Counted from the first letter of the stretch, positions 1-7,712 are shown. The stretch: 38,355 bases of DNA from Archaeoglobus sp. UBA230 (GCA_002507545.1 DAVR01000048.1:1-38355), one strand, 5' to 3'. The notes: a model not told the origin generated them from the letters alone. Numbers and translations are program-made.

Positions 1-72
1 GTGAAATTATTTCGGGATACCATAGTTCGATTTTCGTATTTATGAGTAAATTAATGAAATGCTATAACTCTG

Positions 73-858
73 TTAAATCCTGAAAACTATCCCTGCATAC
101 CCCACAACAGCACTCCTGTCTGCAACGTCTCCACTCGTTGAGTAATCAACAAGCTCAGCTCTTGCCCCTTTTTCCCTCGCATAGTTCATCGCAACGGCAA
201 TGCACCCGTAACCACAAACACTTGCCTGTAGTTTGTATATTGTTTCATAGTATTTCTTTACATCCATCGAAAGGATGCTGTCTATAACCTTCTCATCCAG
301 CCTCCTGCACTCCTCGTCAGGTAGATAGTGGTGCATATCTGAAGAAGCTACGACCACAATCCTCCTTCCCGTTTTCTCTTCAGCTTCAAGAATTTCCTCC
401 GCTACCTCTCTGGCAGTCTCCTCATCCTGCAATCCAAGACATATTGGCACAATCTTGAAATCCTCGTGGAGATACTGCAGAAAGGGAATCTGAACCTCCA
501 AGGAATGTTCATACCTGTGAGCATTTTCGTCAACATCCACAATTATCCTCGGCATCGCTTCGATGAACTCCTGATCAACCTCCGCCTCTCCGAGAGGGGT
601 GAGCCAGGTGTCGGTGGAGACGGCAACTGGCAATCCCACGCCCGTATGGTTGGGACCAAGGATGACGAAAGTTTCGGCATCTGGGAGGAGAGAGTGAACC
701 TTACCGGCAGTTCTGCCTGAGTAAACATAACCTGCATGGGGGGAAATGCATGCAATAACGCTTTCATCCTTCGCTGGTTCTGTATATTCCTTAAGCATTG
801 CCAGCAAGGATTCGGGGTTGGAGGGGTAGAAGCTACCTGCAACTATTGGGTGTCTCAT
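73..858 (-). CDS. amrB: MEMO-family protein (AmmeMemoRadiSam system protein B)
   Basis: This 261-residue protein has the length and fold markers of the MEMO family, which is related to extradiol dioxygenases and is called protein B of the AmmeMemoRadiSam group. Visible markers are an N-terminal HPIVAGSFYP, SPHAGYVYSG near residue 40, GPNHTG near residue 70, an EHSLEVQIPF block and a CGYGC pair near residue 215. The His residues and the late Cys match the positions proposed to bind metal in human MEMO1. The ATG at 858 is the natural start. A weak T-rich TATA-like element sits about 27 nt upstream. The usual partners (AMMECR1-like and radical SAM proteins) are not in this window. The cellular role in archaea is unknown; family assignment is confident. 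Confidence 0.9.
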   Translation of the reverse strand: MRHPIVAGSFYPSNPESLLAMLKEYTEPAKDESVIACISPHAGYVYSGRTAGKVHSLLPDAETFVILGPNHTGVGLPVAVSTDTWLTPLGEAEVDQEFIEAMPRIIVDVDENAHRYEHSLEVQIPFLQYLHEDFKIVPICLGLQDEETAREVAEEILEAEEKTGRRIVVVASSDMHHYLPDEECRRLDEKVIDSILSMDVKKYYETIYKLQASVCGYGCIAVAMNYAREKGARAELVDYSTSGDVADRSAVVGYAGIVFRI

Positions 859-880
859 GATTTAATTAGGAATAGGAAGG

Positions 881-890
881 TAAAAAGTTT
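881..890 (-). promoter_or_regulatory. TATA-like element for the MEMO gene
   Basis: Read on the minus strand this is AAACTTTTTA, centred about 27 nt before the ATG at 858. The spacing suits a leaderless transcript, but the match to a TATA box is weak. Confidence 0.35.
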
Positions 891-914
891 CTGTTAGAGT
901 TGGTTAAGTACTAA

Positions 915-926
915 AGTTTAAAATAG
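915..926 (+). promoter_or_regulatory. TATA box of the AAA/TOPRIM cassette
   Basis: AGTTTAAAATAG is centred about 24 nt before the ATG at 945, so the cassette appears to have its own promoter and a leaderless or nearly leaderless mRNA. Confidence 0.5.
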
Positions 927-944
927 TAAAAAAGTATTGAGGTT

Positions 945-1934
945 ATGAAGTCGGTATCCCGATCTCTTGTACCAATTAGAGAAGTAGAAATAGAGAACTT
1001 CAAATCAATAAAGCATCTTAAGTTCGATTGCAGAAGGCTTAACATCTTCATAGGTGAACCGAATACAGGTAAGTCGAACATAATTGAATCAGTAGTTGGT
1101 CTGCCATCCGTAGCTTACTATGGAAGATTTGGAGTCACAAACTTTATTAGGTTCGAAGATTACAGTAATATTTTCTACGACAATAATCTGGACGACGCTG
1201 TGAATGTAAAATTTAACGGAAAATGGGATTTTGAAATCAAAATATATTTTAAAGATGGTTCTTATTACTGGAGCGTTGAACCCAACCTAATACCTCCATA
1301 TACTTTGTTTGCGGGTTCTGCTAATAAGTTCAACGAAATTTCCAAGCAGTTCAAATTCTACAGATTCAGTCCCTGGCAAGAATTTAAGAGAAGAGAGAGC
1401 GAATTTCTCTTACCAGATGGCAGTAACTTTCCGTCAGTTTATGCAACTCACAAAAGACTTAGAGAGATTTTTGGAGACATTCTTCAACGTTACGGTCTCA
1501 GATTGATGAGAGAGCCTGACACTAATAAGATTAAAGTTGTGAAAGAAACAGAGTTCGATTTAATAACTTACCCATACCAAACACTTTCAGATACATTCAG
1601 ACGTCTTATGTTCTATATTTCAGCAATTTTAACCAACAAAAATTCGATAATAGCTATGGAAGAGCCGGAAGCCAATGCATTTCCTTTTTACACTAAGTAT
1701 CTAGCCGAATTAGTGGCCTTAGACGACAGCAACCAGTACTTCGTAACGACCCATAATCCCTACTTTTTACTTACACTCATAGAGAAAACTCCAAAAGAAG
1801 ATTTGGCGGTTTACATTACGTATTACGAGGACTACCAAACTAAAGTTAAAAAGCTGAGTGAAAGGAAATTTCAAGAAATTCTCAACTTAGGTTCGAGTGT
1901 ATTCTTCAACTTAGATGCTCTAATGGAGGATTAA
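945..1934 (+). CDS. AAA family ATPase (AAA15/OLD-like), first gene of a putative defence pair
   Basis: A 329-residue protein with the SMC/RecF-like start typical of AAA15/OLD ATPases: IREVEIENFKSIKHLKF followed by a Walker A motif GEPNTGKS at residues 37-44. Walker B is IIAMEEPEA at about 235-243, and TTHNP near 268-272 is the switch histidine typical of ABC-like ATPases. No nuclease domain follows, unlike one-piece OLD proteins. The next gene begins 3 nt downstream and looks TOPRIM-like, so the pair may be a split OLD or PARIS-type system. Base composition is visibly richer in A+T than in flanking genes, suggesting transfer. The ATPase call is strong; the defence role is inferred from architecture. 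Confidence 0.8.
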   Translation: MKSVSRSLVPIREVEIENFKSIKHLKFDCRRLNIFIGEPNTGKSNIIESVVGLPSVAYYGRFGVTNFIRFEDYSNIFYDNNLDDAVNVKFNGKWDFEIKIYFKDGSYYWSVEPNLIPPYTLFAGSANKFNEISKQFKFYRFSPWQEFKRRESEFLLPDGSNFPSVYATHKRLREIFGDILQRYGLRLMREPDTNKIKVVKETEFDLITYPYQTLSDTFRRLMFYISAILTNKNSIIAMEEPEANAFPFYTKYLAELVALDDSNQYFVTTHNPYFLLTLIEKTPKEDLAVYITYYEDYQTKVKKLSERKFQEILNLGSSVFFNLDALMED

Positions 1935-1937
1935 TAA

Positions 1938-2435
1938 ATGCCATTTGAAAAGAAGCTGTTCGTCGAGTGCAAAACGGATATGCTCCTCGTCACCAAGATG
2001 AGCTTCAAGAGATGTGTTATATGTGCAGGAGGAATAGGGGAAGTCTGCAACAAGTTAAGAGACAGTACTAACTCATGCGGACTTGTGGATGAAGACCCAA
2101 CAAAATCGAGACCCAGTTATTTAGAAAATCTGCTCAAAAATGCAATAATTTTAAACAAACACGACATCATTGTAGCTCATGATAAAGAGAGAAATAATTA
2201 TTTGATAGTTCTAAGCCCTGATCGTGAGGGATGGCTGATTCAAACCGCAAAGATTTTGGGACTCGACTTTAGGATTTTCAATCTTCCAAATAATCCAAAA
2301 GAATTTAAGAAGATTAGCTTATTAAATCCTCAAAAGGTTGAGCCTCTGATTAATTCGATACTAAGCAGAGGGCATCCGAGAATTGATGAGCTTCGCAAAG
2401 CTTTCCTTAGATGTAAGGAAGCTGTTAGTGAGTAA
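1938..2435 (+). CDS. Small TOPRIM-like protein, partner of the AAA ATPase
   Basis: I do not recognise this 165-residue protein as a named family. Its N terminus reads KLFVECKTD, with Glu10 in the place of the TOPRIM glutamate, and GLVDEDP at 49-54 supplies a DxD motif (Asp51, Asp53), the standard TOPRIM pair spaced about 40 residues apart. A later SPDREGW and a terminal SRGHPRIDELR resemble C-terminal signatures of small TOPRIM-like proteins such as the DUF4276, DUF3226 and RloB groups. It starts 3 nt after the ATPase gene and shares its AT-rich composition, so the two probably work together. If the domain call is right it would be a metal-dependent nuclease effector. The TOPRIM assignment is inference from two short motifs. 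Confidence 0.55.
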   Translation: MPFEKKLFVECKTDMLLVTKMSFKRCVICAGGIGEVCNKLRDSTNSCGLVDEDPTKSRPSYLENLLKNAIILNKHDIIVAHDKERNNYLIVLSPDREGWLIQTAKILGLDFRIFNLPNNPKEFKKISLLNPQKVEPLINSILSRGHPRIDELRKAFLRCKEAVSE

Positions 2436-2445
2436 CATTAAAAAG
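2435..2445 (+). promoter_or_regulatory. TATA box of leuC/hacA-like gene
   Basis: ACATTAAAAAG is centred about 25 nt before the ATG at 2465. No Shine-Dalgarno sequence precedes that ATG, so the mRNA is probably leaderless. Confidence 0.5.
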
Positions 2446-2464
2446 CCACGCATTTACTCAGAGT

Positions 2465-3715
2465 ATGGGTAAAACAATAGCCGAGAAAATACTAAGCGAA
2501 AAATCAAAGAGCGACGCGTATGCTGGTGATCTTGTAGTTGCTGAGATTGATCAGATAGCCCTCCAAGACGGTACAGCACCTCTGGCAATAAGACAGCTTA
2601 TGGAACTTGGCACCGAAATAAGGGCTGCTGACAGAACACATTTCTTCGTTGACCATGCTGCCCCCTCTCCAAGAAAGGAACTGAGCAATGATCAGAAGTT
2701 TATCTATGAATTTGCTAACAGGATTGGAGCTGATTTTAACTCACCGGGTGAGGGCATCATCCATCAGCTCATGGTTGAGAGATACGTAAAGCCCGGAGAC
2801 CTTGCGGTGGGGGCTGACAGCCACACATGCACCTACGGCGGCATAGGGGCATTTTCGACTGGTATGGGTTCTACCGACGTTGCTGTCGCCATGGCTCTCG
2901 GCAAGAATTGGTTTAGAGTTCCAGAAACTTTCAGAGTCAGTCTTACTGGGAAGATGCCAAAGGGCGTTTTTGCGAAGGACGTAATCCTGAAGCTCATCGG
3001 TGATCTTGGGGTCAGTGGCGCAACCTACAAAGCTCTTGAGTTTCACGGAGATTGTGTTGAGAGTTTGAGTGTTGAAGAGAGGCTCACAATTGCAAACATG
3101 GCTGTTGAGTGCGGTGCAAAAGCTGGTTTGTTTGAGAGTGACGATAATACGAGACACTTTCTTGCTGAACTCGGAAGAGAGCAAGACTTCAGAGAGATTA
3201 AGGCTGATGAAGACGCCGAGTATGAGAAGGAGATAGAGATTGACGTCTCCAGTTTGTCACCTCTCATCTCTAAACCGCATAATGTTGACAATGTTGCAGA
3301 AATTGAGGAAGTTGAGGGAACAGAAGTGAATCAGGTTTACATAGGAACGTGCACCAATGGCAGACTTTCAGACCTTGAAATTGCGGCAAGAATTCTAAAG
3401 GGGAGAAAAGTTAAAAGAGGAGTGAGGCTTATTGTTGTGCCTGCGAGCAGAAGAGTATACCTTCAGGCTTTAGAAAAAGGTTTGCTGAAGATTTTTGTTG
3501 AATCAGATGGGATTGTTCTCTCTCCGGGTTGCGGGCCGTGTGTGGGAATCCATCAGGGAGTGCTTGCGGATGGAGAGGTGTGCATCTCAACTCAGAACAG
3601 GAACTTCAAGGGAAGAATGGGGAATCCCAATGCGGAGATATACCTCGCTTCTCCAGCTACAGCAGCAGCAAGCGCTGTTAAAGGTGTAATAGCTGATCCG
3701 AGGGAGTTTCTGTGA
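2465..3715 (+). CDS. leuC: 3-isopropylmalate dehydratase / homoaconitase large subunit
   Basis: The 416-residue length is that of archaeal and short bacterial LeuC/HacA large subunits of the aconitase superfamily. GADSHTCTYGGIGAF near residue 116, GTCTNGR at 294-300 and PGCGPCVG at 354-361 are diagnostic; Cys296, Cys356 and Cys359 should hold the [4Fe-4S] cluster. The enzyme isomerises 2-isopropylmalate (leucine pathway) or homocitrate-type acids. Specificity is set mainly by the small subunit, which is not in this window, so leucine versus homoaconitate chemistry cannot be decided here. The stop codon overlaps the GTG start of the JAMM gene. The gene is intact and of ordinary composition. 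Confidence 0.9.
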   Translation: MGKTIAEKILSEKSKSDAYAGDLVVAEIDQIALQDGTAPLAIRQLMELGTEIRAADRTHFFVDHAAPSPRKELSNDQKFIYEFANRIGADFNSPGEGIIHQLMVERYVKPGDLAVGADSHTCTYGGIGAFSTGMGSTDVAVAMALGKNWFRVPETFRVSLTGKMPKGVFAKDVILKLIGDLGVSGATYKALEFHGDCVESLSVEERLTIANMAVECGAKAGLFESDDNTRHFLAELGREQDFREIKADEDAEYEKEIEIDVSSLSPLISKPHNVDNVAEIEEVEGTEVNQVYIGTCTNGRLSDLEIAARILKGRKVKRGVRLIVVPASRRVYLQALEKGLLKIFVESDGIVLSPGCGPCVGIHQGVLADGEVCISTQNRNFKGRMGNPNAEIYLASPATAAASAVKGVIADPREFL

Positions 3716-4077
3716 AAATCTCCAAGACTCTGCTACTTACAATACTCGAAGCTGCAAAGAGCGCTCATCCGGATGAATTCGTAGCTCTGTTGAGTGGGAG
3801 TAAAGACGTGATTGAAGAGCTGATTTTTCTCCCCTTTGTTTCTGGTTCTGTTTCAGCAGTGATACATCTCGACATGCTTCCCATCGGCATGAAGGTCTTC
3901 GGAACTGTCCACAGCCATTCATCACCAAGCTGCAGGCCATCAGATGAAGACATGGCTCTTTTTACGAGATTCGGGAAGTATCACATAATAGTGTGCTATC
4001 CCTACGACGAGAGGAGCTGGAAGTGTTATGACAGGAGTGGCAGCGAAATCGAACTTGAAGTAGTTGAAGAAGATTAA
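3712..4077 (+). CDS. JAMM/MPN+ metalloprotease-like protein
   Basis: This 121-residue protein is a single JAB1/MPN+ domain. It shows a complete JAMM signature: Glu22 in HPDEFVALLSG, then His67 and His69 in GTVHSHSSP, Ser77 and Asp80 in RPSDED, giving HxHx7SxxD. Archaeal JAMM proteins of this size include zinc isopeptidases that remove ubiquitin-like SAMP modifiers, and related enzymes act in sulfur-carrier processing. The GTG start overlaps the leuC stop codon (GTGA), so translation is coupled to leuC; no functional link between the two is known to me. No ubiquitin-like gene was seen nearby. The substrate is unknown. Confidence 0.85.
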   Translation: MKISKTLLLTILEAAKSAHPDEFVALLSGSKDVIEELIFLPFVSGSVSAVIHLDMLPIGMKVFGTVHSHSSPSCRPSDEDMALFTRFGKYHIIVCYPYDERSWKCYDRSGSEIELEVVEED

Positions 4078-4084
4078 TATATGA
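4072..4084 (+). promoter_or_regulatory. TATA box of the PhoU/RCK-C gene
   Basis: GATTAATATATGA is centred about 26 nt before the ATG at 4106 and overlaps the stop codon of the JAMM gene. It predicts a separate, leaderless transcript. Confidence 0.5.
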
Positions 4085-4105
4085 TGAGGATTAAAGAATA
4101 TTGAA

Positions 4106-5293
4106 ATGCCTCGAACGGTTAAAGACCTGCTCGTGGATATTAAAGACACCACAGAGCTGATGGTTGACCTTGCCTATTCTGCGATCCTTTACAACAATGA
4201 GGACATAGCAGAGGAAGTTCTTGAGCTTGAGGCAAGAGTTCTGGATTTGCTTAAGCAGATAAGAGTCGTATCGGTTCTCGCTGCAAGGAGAGTCGAAGAT
4301 GCCGAAAAGGTTTCGTCAATTCTCCATATAGCGAATGCCGGACAGAAGATAAGCAGTGCCGCTGGTGACATATCTTCTCTTGTCCTGAGGGGATTCAAGC
4401 TCTCGGAGGAGATCGTGAACCTAATTCTTTACCACTCAGAAGAGACTGTTGTGAGTGTTAAGGTTCCTGAGGATTCGGGGATAGCAGGGAAAACTCTTGG
4501 AGAGATCAGACTTCACACAAAAACGGGGATGAGGGTTATTGCGATAAAAAGAGAATTCAGCTGGATATTCAACCCGGACAGAGATACTGAAGTTTACAAG
4601 GGTGATTTACTTTTTGCCAGAGGAGACCCCTATGCGGTTCCAAAATTCTACGAGGTTGTGACGGGGAAAGCCATTCAGATGCCCCCAGAGCCAGAGGACA
4701 TAAAAATCGAGGAGCTTGACACTGCTGTCGACTTGTTGATCGAAATGAAGAATCTTTCCGAGCTGGCAGTTGATCTTGCCTACTCTTCCTTGATCTACGG
4801 CAACAACGACATAGCGCTGGAAGTCGTTTATCTTGAGGAAGTCATTGACAACATGAAATTTGAAATTGAAAAGAACATACTGAAAAGCAGCTCTCATTTC
4901 GCTGAAGAGCAGCTAAAGCCTCTGATGTCCATAATAGAGATTGCCTACTGTTCCGAGTTGATTGCAGATGCTGCCAGAGATATCTCAGAGGTTCTGTTGG
5001 ACAAGATGGATGTTCCAGTAATATTCAAGGAAGCAATGAGGGAGACTGATGAAGTTCTCACTCTCATAAACGTCTCTGAAAACTCACCGTTAAACGGGAA
5101 AACTCTCGGAGAGGCAAAGGTTGAAACAAATACTGGGATGCATATCATTGCGATCAAGAGAAAGAACGAGTGGATTACCAAGCCGACAGCCGCAACAAAA
5201 ATTTTCAGCGGGGACTTGCTGATTGCAAAGGGAACAAGAGAGGGGGAAGAAGGGCTATTAAGGCTCTGCTCTACCCCTGCACAGCTTCCATAA
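4106..5293 (+). CDS. Tandemly duplicated PhoU-like / RCK-C (TrkA-C) protein
   Basis: The 395-residue protein contains two copies of the same two-domain unit. Each begins with a helical PhoU-like segment (about 1-110 and 208-315) sharing the motif ELxVDLAYS, followed by an RCK-C/TrkA-C ligand-binding domain (about 113-190 and 315-392) with matching features such as GKTLGE, TGMxxIAIKR and GDLLxAxG. RCK-C domains regulate potassium channels and transporters and can bind nucleotides such as c-di-AMP. No pore or membrane segment is present, so this is a cytosolic regulatory subunit. The 3' end overlaps mfnB on the other strand by 23 nt. Domain assignment is good; the partner transporter is not in the window. 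Confidence 0.8.
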   Translation: MPRTVKDLLVDIKDTTELMVDLAYSAILYNNEDIAEEVLELEARVLDLLKQIRVVSVLAARRVEDAEKVSSILHIANAGQKISSAAGDISSLVLRGFKLSEEIVNLILYHSEETVVSVKVPEDSGIAGKTLGEIRLHTKTGMRVIAIKREFSWIFNPDRDTEVYKGDLLFARGDPYAVPKFYEVVTGKAIQMPPEPEDIKIEELDTAVDLLIEMKNLSELAVDLAYSSLIYGNNDIALEVVYLEEVIDNMKFEIEKNILKSSSHFAEEQLKPLMSIIEIAYCSELIADAARDISEVLLDKMDVPVIFKEAMRETDEVLTLINVSENSPLNGKTLGEAKVETNTGMHIIAIKRKNEWITKPTAATKIFSGDLLIAKGTREGEEGLLRLCSTPAQLP

Positions 5294-5978
5294 GCCTAAC
5301 CACGAGTTCTCTTTTTATCATCGAGCTTCTGTCTCCTTCGCAGACAATTGACCTTACCCCTATTATATCGGGTGAAAGTTCCTTTAGCACCTCGATGTGT
5401 CCCCAGCCGATATTTCCTGCGAGAGCGACGAGCAGGTTGTTGTCATGAGCAAGTTCGACGAATTTCCGAATTTCGTCAATTTTCATGTGATCAAAAAGTG
5501 ATGTACCATCCTTAATTGCTGTATCAACCATCACGATGTCTGCCCCAGCTTTCGCCACAACTTCGGGAAGCTCAAGAGGGGAGATAGCATCTATCCTGTA
5601 GAAGTCACCATATCCTGCAGCAACAACCTTCTTTTTGGAGTCATAATCCTTAACTGCCCTTGTAACTGCGCTCATCATCTCGCTGGCTTCTCCAGCATTT
5701 CTCACTCCATAAAGTCCGACCTTTATGTAATCTGCCCCAGCAACCGCAGCACCGAGAGCAGCGAGACTTGCGGTTCCGGGTTTGTGGGGCAAATCACCAG
5801 TTGTGGCACTGATTTCCTTACCATGCTTTTTCGCAAGCTCTGAAATTTCCCTGATCACCCACGGAAAATTTGCTCCAAGAGAACCTTCAGCGGGATTCTT
5901 CACGTCAATGATGTCCGCCCCTCCCTCTATTGCTTCGATTGCTTCGGCAATACTCATGGGGCTAACCAATACCTTCAT
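5271..5978 (-). CDS. mfnB: (5-formylfuran-3-yl)methyl phosphate synthase
   Basis: A 235-residue TIM-barrel protein that I recognise as MfnB (formerly DUF556). It makes the furan precursor of methanofuran from two molecules of glyceraldehyde 3-phosphate. Markers are the N-terminal MKVLVSPMSIAEA, GGADIIDVKNPAEGSLGA with the Schiff-base lysine region, and GDLPHKPGTASLAA. Methanofuran carries C1 units in methanogens and Archaeoglobales, which supports the host assignment. A TTG lies one codon upstream, but the ATG at 5978 is preferred because a TATA box is centred 27 nt before it. The 3' end overlaps the RCK-C gene convergently by 23 nt. Confidence 0.92.
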   Translation of the reverse strand: MKVLVSPMSIAEAIEAIEGGADIIDVKNPAEGSLGANFPWVIREISELAKKHGKEISATTGDLPHKPGTASLAALGAAVAGADYIKVGLYGVRNAGEASEMMSAVTRAVKDYDSKKKVVAAGYGDFYRIDAISPLELPEVVAKAGADIVMVDTAIKDGTSLFDHMKIDEIRKFVELAHDNNLLVALAGNIGWGHIEVLKELSPDIIGVRSIVCEGDRSSMIKRELVVRLMEAVQG

Positions 5979-6000
5979 CAAAGGATGACCTATTCAGTGG

Positions 6001-6010
6001 TATATATGCC
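6001..6010 (-). promoter_or_regulatory. TATA box of mfnB
   Basis: GGCATATATA on the minus strand is centred 27 nt before the ATG at 5978. It lies back to back with the promoter of the divergent deoxyhypusine synthase homologue. Confidence 0.6.
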
Positions 6011-6020
6011 TTTTGAAAGA

Positions 6021-6030
6021 GCTTTAAACC
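6021..6030 (+). promoter_or_regulatory. TATA box of the deoxyhypusine synthase homologue
   Basis: GCTTTAAACC is centred about 25 nt before the ATG at 6050, implying a leaderless mRNA. The divergent intergenic region is only 71 nt long. Confidence 0.5.
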
Positions 6031-6049
6031 CTTCCGAAAATGCAGATTC

Positions 6050-6958
6050 ATGAAAGTTAAAAGCCCAGAAATCAGACAGGGGATCAGAGCTTCAGAACTC
6101 GTTGAAATGTTCAGTTCGACAGCTTTCAACGCGAGAAGACTTGGAGAAGCAGCCAAGATTTGCAAGGAAATGATAGAGAATGATTCTTTCGTCTTTCTCA
6201 CCCTTGCCGGAGCGATGATACCTGCTGGAATGAGGAAAATTGTTGCGGACATGATCGAGAGGAGGTTTGTTGACTGTCTGATCACGACAGGAGCGAACAT
6301 AGTCCACGAAATTTCCGAGTCACTCGGTCTGGGCCATGAAATTGGCTCACCCTACGCCGATGATCTTGAGCTGGCAGAGAAGAATATAAACAGAATATAT
6401 GATGTTTACATAAAGCAGGAGGCCTTTGAGAAGATTGAGGAATTTCTTTCTCAGATTATATCTGAGTTAAAAGGTGTTTATGCATCATATGAGTTTCTGT
6501 GGGAAGTCGGCAGGAGGATAGACGACGAGAGTTCTTTTCTTAAGAAGGCTTGGAATGAAAAAACCCCAATCTTCTGCCCAACTCTTCACGACTCTATTGC
6601 TGGGCTTCATGTCACCATTTACCGCAAAGATTTGCAGATTGACTTTTTCAGAGATGTGAGCAGGATGATAGACCTCTGCTTCCAGAAAAGGAAAATGGGA
6701 GTGATTGTTATTGGCGGAGGGGTGCCAAAGAATTTCACACTCCAGGCAATGCTCCTTGCTGAGGGTTTCGATTATGCTGTTCAGATCACCACCGATTCCC
6801 CCCAGTGGGGTGGGTTGAGCGGTGCAACACTTGAAGAAGCGAAGAGCTGGTGCAAGCTCAAAGCTGATGCGAAAGCCGTTACGGTTTACTGCGATGCAAC
6901 AATCGCCCTACCACTATTGTACACTTACCTACTGGACAATTTGAGGTGGAGGGGATAA
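6050..6958 (+). CDS. dys: Deoxyhypusine synthase family protein
   Basis: A 302-residue member of the deoxyhypusine synthase family, which transfers an aminobutyl group to a lysine of translation factor aIF5A. Family blocks visible are SSTAFNARRLGEA, FLTLAGAMIPAGMRK, LITTGANIVHE and GGGVPKNFTLQ. The catalytic-lysine segment reads SWCKLK with Lys269, matching the SWGK motif. The preceding loop is QWGGLSGAT where the human enzyme, as I remember it, has FDGSDSGA, so two spermidine-site aspartates are replaced. That may mean a different amine donor or a DHS-like role. A methyltransferase gene starts 2 nt downstream. Family membership is confident; exact substrate is not. Confidence 0.85.
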   Translation: MKVKSPEIRQGIRASELVEMFSSTAFNARRLGEAAKICKEMIENDSFVFLTLAGAMIPAGMRKIVADMIERRFVDCLITTGANIVHEISESLGLGHEIGSPYADDLELAEKNINRIYDVYIKQEAFEKIEEFLSQIISELKGVYASYEFLWEVGRRIDDESSFLKKAWNEKTPIFCPTLHDSIAGLHVTIYRKDLQIDFFRDVSRMIDLCFQKRKMGVIVIGGGVPKNFTLQAMLLAEGFDYAVQITTDSPQWGGLSGATLEEAKSWCKLKADAKAVTVYCDATIALPLLYTYLLDNLRWRG

Positions 6959-6960
6959 GC

Positions 6961-7512
6961 ATGCCACATGTTTTCGATCCGAAGAAGGCTCATATACTGG
7001 AATCTGATTGGAGGAAGAAAGTATTTCCGCCTGATGAAGTGATCAGGTTCATAGAGAACTTGAAGGGTTTGAAGAAGAATGTTGCCTTCGACATCGGAGC
7101 GGGAACGGGTTACCTTACGATCCCACTTGCAAAAATTTTCAAAAAAGTTTACGCAGTTGAGATTAGCTTTGAAATGGCTGAGATGCTGAAGAAAAGACTT
7201 GCCGATGAAAAAGTGCTTAACGCCGGGATTATAGTTTCAGGGAAACCTCCTGAGGTAGAATTCGACATTAACCTTGTCCTTTTCTCAAACGTTCTTCACG
7301 AGATGAAAAACCCTGCAGAATACCTTGCATGGTCGAGAAGAGCGGATTTTGTAGTTGTGGCAGAGTGGAAGAAAGAGGAAATGCAGTTTGGTCCCCCTCT
7401 TGAGGAGAGGATCAGCATTAAAGAGCTTGAAGAAATGTGTGACCTAAGGTTAATAAAGGTAAAGGATTTGCCCTATCACTATCTGGCGGCCCTCAAACCC
7501 GAAAAAGGTTAG
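6961..7512 (+). CDS. Class I SAM-dependent methyltransferase
   Basis: A 183-residue Rossmann-fold methyltransferase. The SAM-binding motif I is FDIGAGTGY at about residues 43-51, followed by the acidic strand end VYAVEIS, and FSNVLHEMKNP is a motif of the UbiE-like group. A GTG lies 15 nt upstream inside the preceding gene. I chose the ATG at 6961 because GAGGTGGAGGGG at 6943-6954 forms a strong Shine-Dalgarno sequence before it. It follows the deoxyhypusine synthase homologue by 2 nt and is surely co-transcribed. The substrate is unknown. The last 4 nt overlap the small basic gene on the other strand. Confidence 0.85.
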   Translation: MPHVFDPKKAHILESDWRKKVFPPDEVIRFIENLKGLKKNVAFDIGAGTGYLTIPLAKIFKKVYAVEISFEMAEMLKKRLADEKVLNAGIIVSGKPPEVEFDINLVLFSNVLHEMKNPAEYLAWSRRADFVVVAEWKKEEMQFGPPLEERISIKELEEMCDLRLIKVKDLPYHYLAALKPEKG

Positions 7513-7694
7513 CTTCTCACACCAAGGATAGATTTCTGAGACCTCCTTATCCTCCTCCTCTTCTTCCCGTTGGACGTGTATTTCTGATTTGGACCTGGCT
7601 TCTTGTAATCCTGCCACTTGGTTGGCACCAGCCTATACTCGTTGCTGTTCCTCTTCTTTATCTTAACCCATGTTACACTGCCTGTCTTACCCAT
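7509..7694 (-). CDS. Small highly basic archaeal protein (DUF5350-like)
   Basis: Only 61 residues, with 11 Lys and 8 Arg against one Glu and one Asp, and two Trp. It begins MGKTGSVTWVKIKKRNSNEY and ends in a KKRRRIRR cluster. I believe it matches the small archaeal family DUF5350, though this is from memory. Size and charge suggest nucleic acid or ribosome binding. It has its own TATA box 26 nt before the ATG and no Shine-Dalgarno, so it is probably translated from a leaderless mRNA. It is unlikely to be a chance open frame, because its amino acid pattern is protein-like and the promoter is well placed. Function unknown. Confidence 0.75.
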   Translation of the reverse strand: MGKTGSVTWVKIKKRNSNEYRLVPTKWQDYKKPGPNQKYTSNGKKRRRIRRSQKSILGVRS

Positions 7695-7712
7695 GACTGC
7701 TAATCAATCCTT

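Noticed and set aside
1..72. Possible gene end or RNA at the left edge
   Set aside because: Too short and AT-rich; no open frame or motif beyond the 3' flank of the MEMO gene.
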